Source: Candidatus Nitrosopelagicus sp.
GTDB taxonomy: Archaea > Thermoproteota > Nitrososphaeria > Nitrososphaerales > Nitrosopumilaceae
Reading direction: 5' to 3'
DNA: 57,574 bases
Assembly (NCBI GenBank): GCA_028345095.1
Contig: JAOMCQ010000005.1
Location: 1 to 57,574, forward strand
The number at the start of each line of letters is the position of its first letter. The first letter of the stretch is position 1. A program made the translations under genes and the position numbers. Shown here piece by piece: positions 55,602 to 57,574 of this stretch. The notes below the pieces were generated by a model, which saw only the letters and a program-made list of their open reading frames with translations, did no database searches and was not told where the DNA came from.

Positions 55602-56465
55602 TTAAGGTGTCCAGCCTTTTGGCATTGTACCTTTAGAAGTTTGTGCGGCTGCTGCTGCTGCGGCTGCTTCATCTGCGGCTGCTTTTGCTTGATCAACTTT
55701 TTGTTGTTCTAGACGCACAAGATACTCTTTTTCATATTCTTCAAGTTGTTCTTGTTTTGATTTACCACTACTTCCACTAGATGATGTTTGACCACTTGTT
55801 TGTTGCTGTGGTGGAGGTGGAGGTGGAGGTGGAGCTGCCTTTGCTTGACCACTTGCTGGAGCATCGTTAATCCAAGTACCGAATTTTTTGGCTTCCGGAT
55901 GATATGCAAGTCTTTGTTTTGTTGCAAAGTACTTGTTTCCTGGAGCAGTAAATCCAGTGATTTTTGTTTTGTGATCATTCCAGTTAGATGGTGTAACATT
56001 GGTTTCCGCTACTAGAGCTCTGCTTCCAAAGTATCTGTTACCAGGTGCAGTAAAACCAGTGATTGCAATTTTTTGAGTGTTCCAGTTTCCAGTTGGAATT
56101 TCACGGAATCTTTCGTGAAGTGGAACTGGTGCTGGAGGTGCTTTCTCTGCTGGCTTTGGTGGTGGCGGAGCTGGTTTAGGAGCTGTTTCAGCTGGCTTTG
56201 GTGGTGGCGGAGCTGTTTCAGCTGGCTTTGGTGGTGGCGGAGCTGGTTTAGGAGCTGTTTCAGCTGGCTTTGGAGCTGGTTTTGTTTCAGCACCTGCAGC
56301 AAGACTTGATAATCGCTTTTCTAATTTAGCAATTTTTGCTTCTAAATCTGCTTTTGTTGTTCTTGAAGATGTTGATTTGCGTTTTGTAGTTGTTTTACGT
56401 GCAGGTTTACGTGCAGGTTTACGTGCAGGTTTACGTGCAGTTGTACGCTTTTTTGATGTCGCCAT
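55602..56465 (-). CDS. H1-like protein with Pro-rich middle and duplicated NWN-ITGFTAPGN unit
   Basis: A 287-residue protein in four parts. The N-terminus (about 1-35) has Arg/Lys/Ala/Pro repeats (RKPARKPARKPARK) typical of histone H1-like tails. A short coiled coil and a Pro/Lys/Ala-rich linker (about 60-125) follow. Two copies of NWN-x-x-K-x-x-ITGFTAPGNxYF lie at about 133-155 and 167-189. A Pro-rich/Ser-rich region leads to a C-terminal module SKQEQLEEYEKEYLVRLEQQ, also found in the gene at 48792-49319. Probably a nucleic-acid-binding protein. ATG start at 56465. Confidence 0.82.
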   Translation of the reverse strand: MATSKKRTTARKPARKPARKPARKTTTKRKSTSSRTTKADLEAKIAKLEKRLSSLAAGAETKPAPKPAETAPKPAPPPPKPAETAPPPPKPAETAPKPAPPPPKPAEKAPPAPVPLHERFREIPTGNWNTQKIAITGFTAPGNRYFGSRALVAETNVTPSNWNDHKTKITGFTAPGNKYFATKQRLAYHPEAKKFGTWINDAPASGQAKAAPPPPPPPPQQQTSGQTSSSGSSGKSKQEQLEEYEKEYLVRLEQQKVDQAKAAADEAAAAAAAAQTSKGTMPKGWTP

Positions 56466-56612
56466 TGGAGGATGATAGAATTAGTTGCTTATTTGCATTA
56501 TGTAATGATATAAAATTTTTCCAAGAAATTTAACAAAAATCTGTAAAAATTTGAAAAATTAAATGCAAAAAAAAATGAAAAATAGAGTTAGTTGGCTAAA
56601 TTGAGAATTAAT

Positions 56613-57167
56613 CTATAATCCCATTTCCAATTTGAGTTGAGTACACCAATTCTTGACTCTTTCTTCGGTAAGCTCACCTTCACTATCTTCATCGACAGGA
56701 AGACCGCAAAACTTCATACCTTCTTCTGGTTTTGTTATTTCGTTGAGATGTGGGATTAGACATCGTGAGCTAGTGAAATTCTCATATCCATCTAGACTTA
56801 CATATCCAATCATTTTTGCACCTGCTTTTTCAAAATGTCTATGTAGTTCTTCCATTGCATCGACAAAATCTTCGCCATATCCAACAGAATCACCTAAACC
56901 AAATAGTGCAACAGGTTTTCCCTTCAAGTCTAAATCAGGAATATCTTCTAAAAGCTCATCCCAAGCAGTTCCGGATCTTAATTCCTCAGCTCCAGTATTC
57001 CAAGTAGGAATACCACAAATAAGACCATCAAAGTTTGGAAAGTCAGCCAAATCTTTCTTAGATACATCAATAGCATCAGCTACTGCATCACCAAATTCAT
57101 CTTTTATGTAACCACATACTGTTTCTGTCTTACCGGTTTGTGTGCCAAAATAAAGTCCAATTGTCAT
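56613..57167 (-). CDS. flavodoxin, long-chain type
   Basis: A 184-residue electron-transfer flavoprotein. FMN phosphate loop GTQTGKTE lies at 8-15, then CGIPTWNTGAE (about 51-61) and ALFGLGDSVGYGEDFVDAM (about 88-106), matching long-chain flavodoxins. Flavodoxins often substitute for ferredoxin under iron limitation. The promoter carries a shared box at 57190-57213, so expression may be regulated. ATG at 57167, probable leaderless transcript. Confidence 0.93.
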   Translation of the reverse strand: MTIGLYFGTQTGKTETVCGYIKDEFGDAVADAIDVSKKDLADFPNFDGLICGIPTWNTGAEELRSGTAWDELLEDIPDLDLKGKPVALFGLGDSVGYGEDFVDAMEELHRHFEKAGAKMIGYVSLDGYENFTSSRCLIPHLNEITKPEEGMKFCGLPVDEDSEGELTEERVKNWCTQLKLEMGL

Positions 57168-57189
57168 TAAGAATTTCGAAGAATTTACA

Positions 57190-57213
57190 TATTTAATTCG
57201 AAGGATGATTTCA
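57190..57213 (-). promoter_or_regulatory. shared promoter box before flavodoxin
   Basis: A 24-nt block starting 22 nt before the flavodoxin ATG. It is 22/24 identical to 57503-57526, which lies 21 nt before the start of the next gene. On the transcribed strand it reads TGAAATCATC, then a CGAATTAAATA TATA/BRE region. Equal placement suggests common transcription control with leaderless mRNAs. Confidence 0.6.
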
Positions 57214-57250
57214 TACTCTAATTCTAAAGATTCAGAAAAATAACTTAGAT

Positions 57251-57290
57251 AAAAAAAGAATGTTCTAGAATTTACACTAATGATTAGTGT
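57251..57290 (-). terminator. terminator of the 65-residue gene
   Basis: A perfect 8-bp inverted repeat (ACACTAAT / ATTAGTGT, 57274-57290) overlaps the stop codon of the 65-residue gene. On the minus strand it is followed by a T7 run (57251-57258). Hairpin plus T-run is a good candidate for termination. Confidence 0.5.
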
Positions 57291-57481
57291 CCAGTGTTTG
57301 CTTTTGCATCTTTGATGAATCCCTTTGGTAGGGTTGCACCTTTTTTTGCCATTTCTGCAACATATATTTCTCTAGCTTCTGGAGATTTCCAATCTAATTC
57401 AACTTTAGTATTGTCTGTCACCTTAGCTTTAACTTTTTTTGTTGATTTTCGATTTTTATTATGTGTGTGTAAGTCAGTCAT
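57284..57481 (-). CDS. small basic hypothetical protein
   Basis: A 65-residue Lys-rich soluble protein with segment LDWKSPEAREIYVAEMAKKG. Its start is 21 nt from the shared promoter box at 57503-57526, so it is likely leaderless and co-regulated with flavodoxin. Its stop codon lies in a terminator hairpin. No family assigned. Confidence 0.7.
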   Translation of the reverse strand: MTDLHTHNKNRKSTKKVKAKVTDNTKVELDWKSPEAREIYVAEMAKKGATLPKGFIKDAKANTGH

Positions 57482-57502
57482 GAAATCAATTCATAAAGAT
57501 TC

Positions 57503-57526
57503 TATTTAATTCGGATGATGATTTCA
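57503..57526 (-). promoter_or_regulatory. shared promoter box before the 65-residue gene
   Basis: Matches the flavodoxin promoter block at 57190-57213 at 22 of 24 positions, with nearly equal distance to the start codon (21 versus 22 nt). Includes a TATA-like TTAAATA. Probable promoter with a common upstream regulatory motif. Confidence 0.6.
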
Positions 57527-57574
57527 AAAGATAATTTCAAAGACTCGTTTCAAATTTCCAGAAGAAAAGATTAG

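Overview
The window looks like a piece of the main chromosome of a marine ammonia-oxidising archaeon (Nitrososphaeria/Thaumarchaeota, Nitrosopumilus or Nitrosarchaeum type). The evidence is an AT-rich genome, an archaeal 16S-23S rRNA operon with no tRNA in the spacer and no 5S attached, class I lysyl-tRNA synthetase, archaeal Elp3, ribosomal protein L40e, F420 ligase CofE, pyruvoyl-dependent arginine decarboxylase, a family IV uracil-DNA glycosylase, TATA boxes about 25-30 nt before start codons (mostly leaderless mRNAs), and several protein families I associate only with this phylum. No ammonia-oxidation or carbon-fixation marker gene lies in the window. Assignment below phylum is inference.

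Layout. 1-5.1 kb: 23S and 16S rRNA on the minus strand, each enclosed by a long processing stem, with leader and promoter. 5.1-8.4 kb: class III aminotransferase, nitroreductase, a small Roadblock-like protein, a possible structured RNA and small hypothetical genes. 8.5-11.3 kb: phosphonate-type ABC transporter phnD-phnC-phnE on the minus strand, with a shared 18-bp palindrome before phnD and phnC; a second possible RNA lies upstream. 11.5-15.5 kb: secreted matrixin-like protease and TPR protein (apparently one gene split by a frameshift at a T7 run), DUF192 protein, small membrane proteins and an MntR/DtxR-type regulator. 15.5-21.2 kb: KH-domain secretion-type ATPase, uracil-DNA glycosylase with a zinc-ribbon tail, PHP protein, cofE, a SerB-like phosphatase. 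21.3-33.2 kb: housekeeping genes proS, folD, 5-formyl-THF cyclo-ligase, purD, ileS, sucCD, rpl40e. 33.2-36.1 kb: divergent J-domain protein, divergent Nramp-like transporter, acyl-CoA thioesterase. 36.25-41.7 kb: a secreted protein of about 1820 residues with three six-repeat NHL propellers. 41.7-57.5 kb: small Cys-rich protein, DUF427, CbtA, three tRNAs (Val, Thr, Arg), pepF, pdaD, two peroxiredoxins, CPBP-like protease, elp3, lysK, aquaporin, two H1-like basic proteins sharing a module, and flavodoxin.

How it fits together: most genes are housekeeping (translation, one-carbon, purine, TCA). The accessory content is directed at the cell surface (NHL protein, matrixin/TPR protein), nutrient uptake (Phn, Nramp-like, CbtA, aquaporin), redox defence (peroxiredoxins, FMN proteins, flavodoxin) and chromatin-like basic proteins. 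The genome is very compact, with stop-start abutments and five convergent gene pairs that overlap. The strongest leads are the NHL protein architecture, the split protease/TPR gene, the module shared by the two H1-like proteins, two similar intergenic RNA candidates, and two short shared promoter elements (phn genes; flavodoxin and its neighbour).
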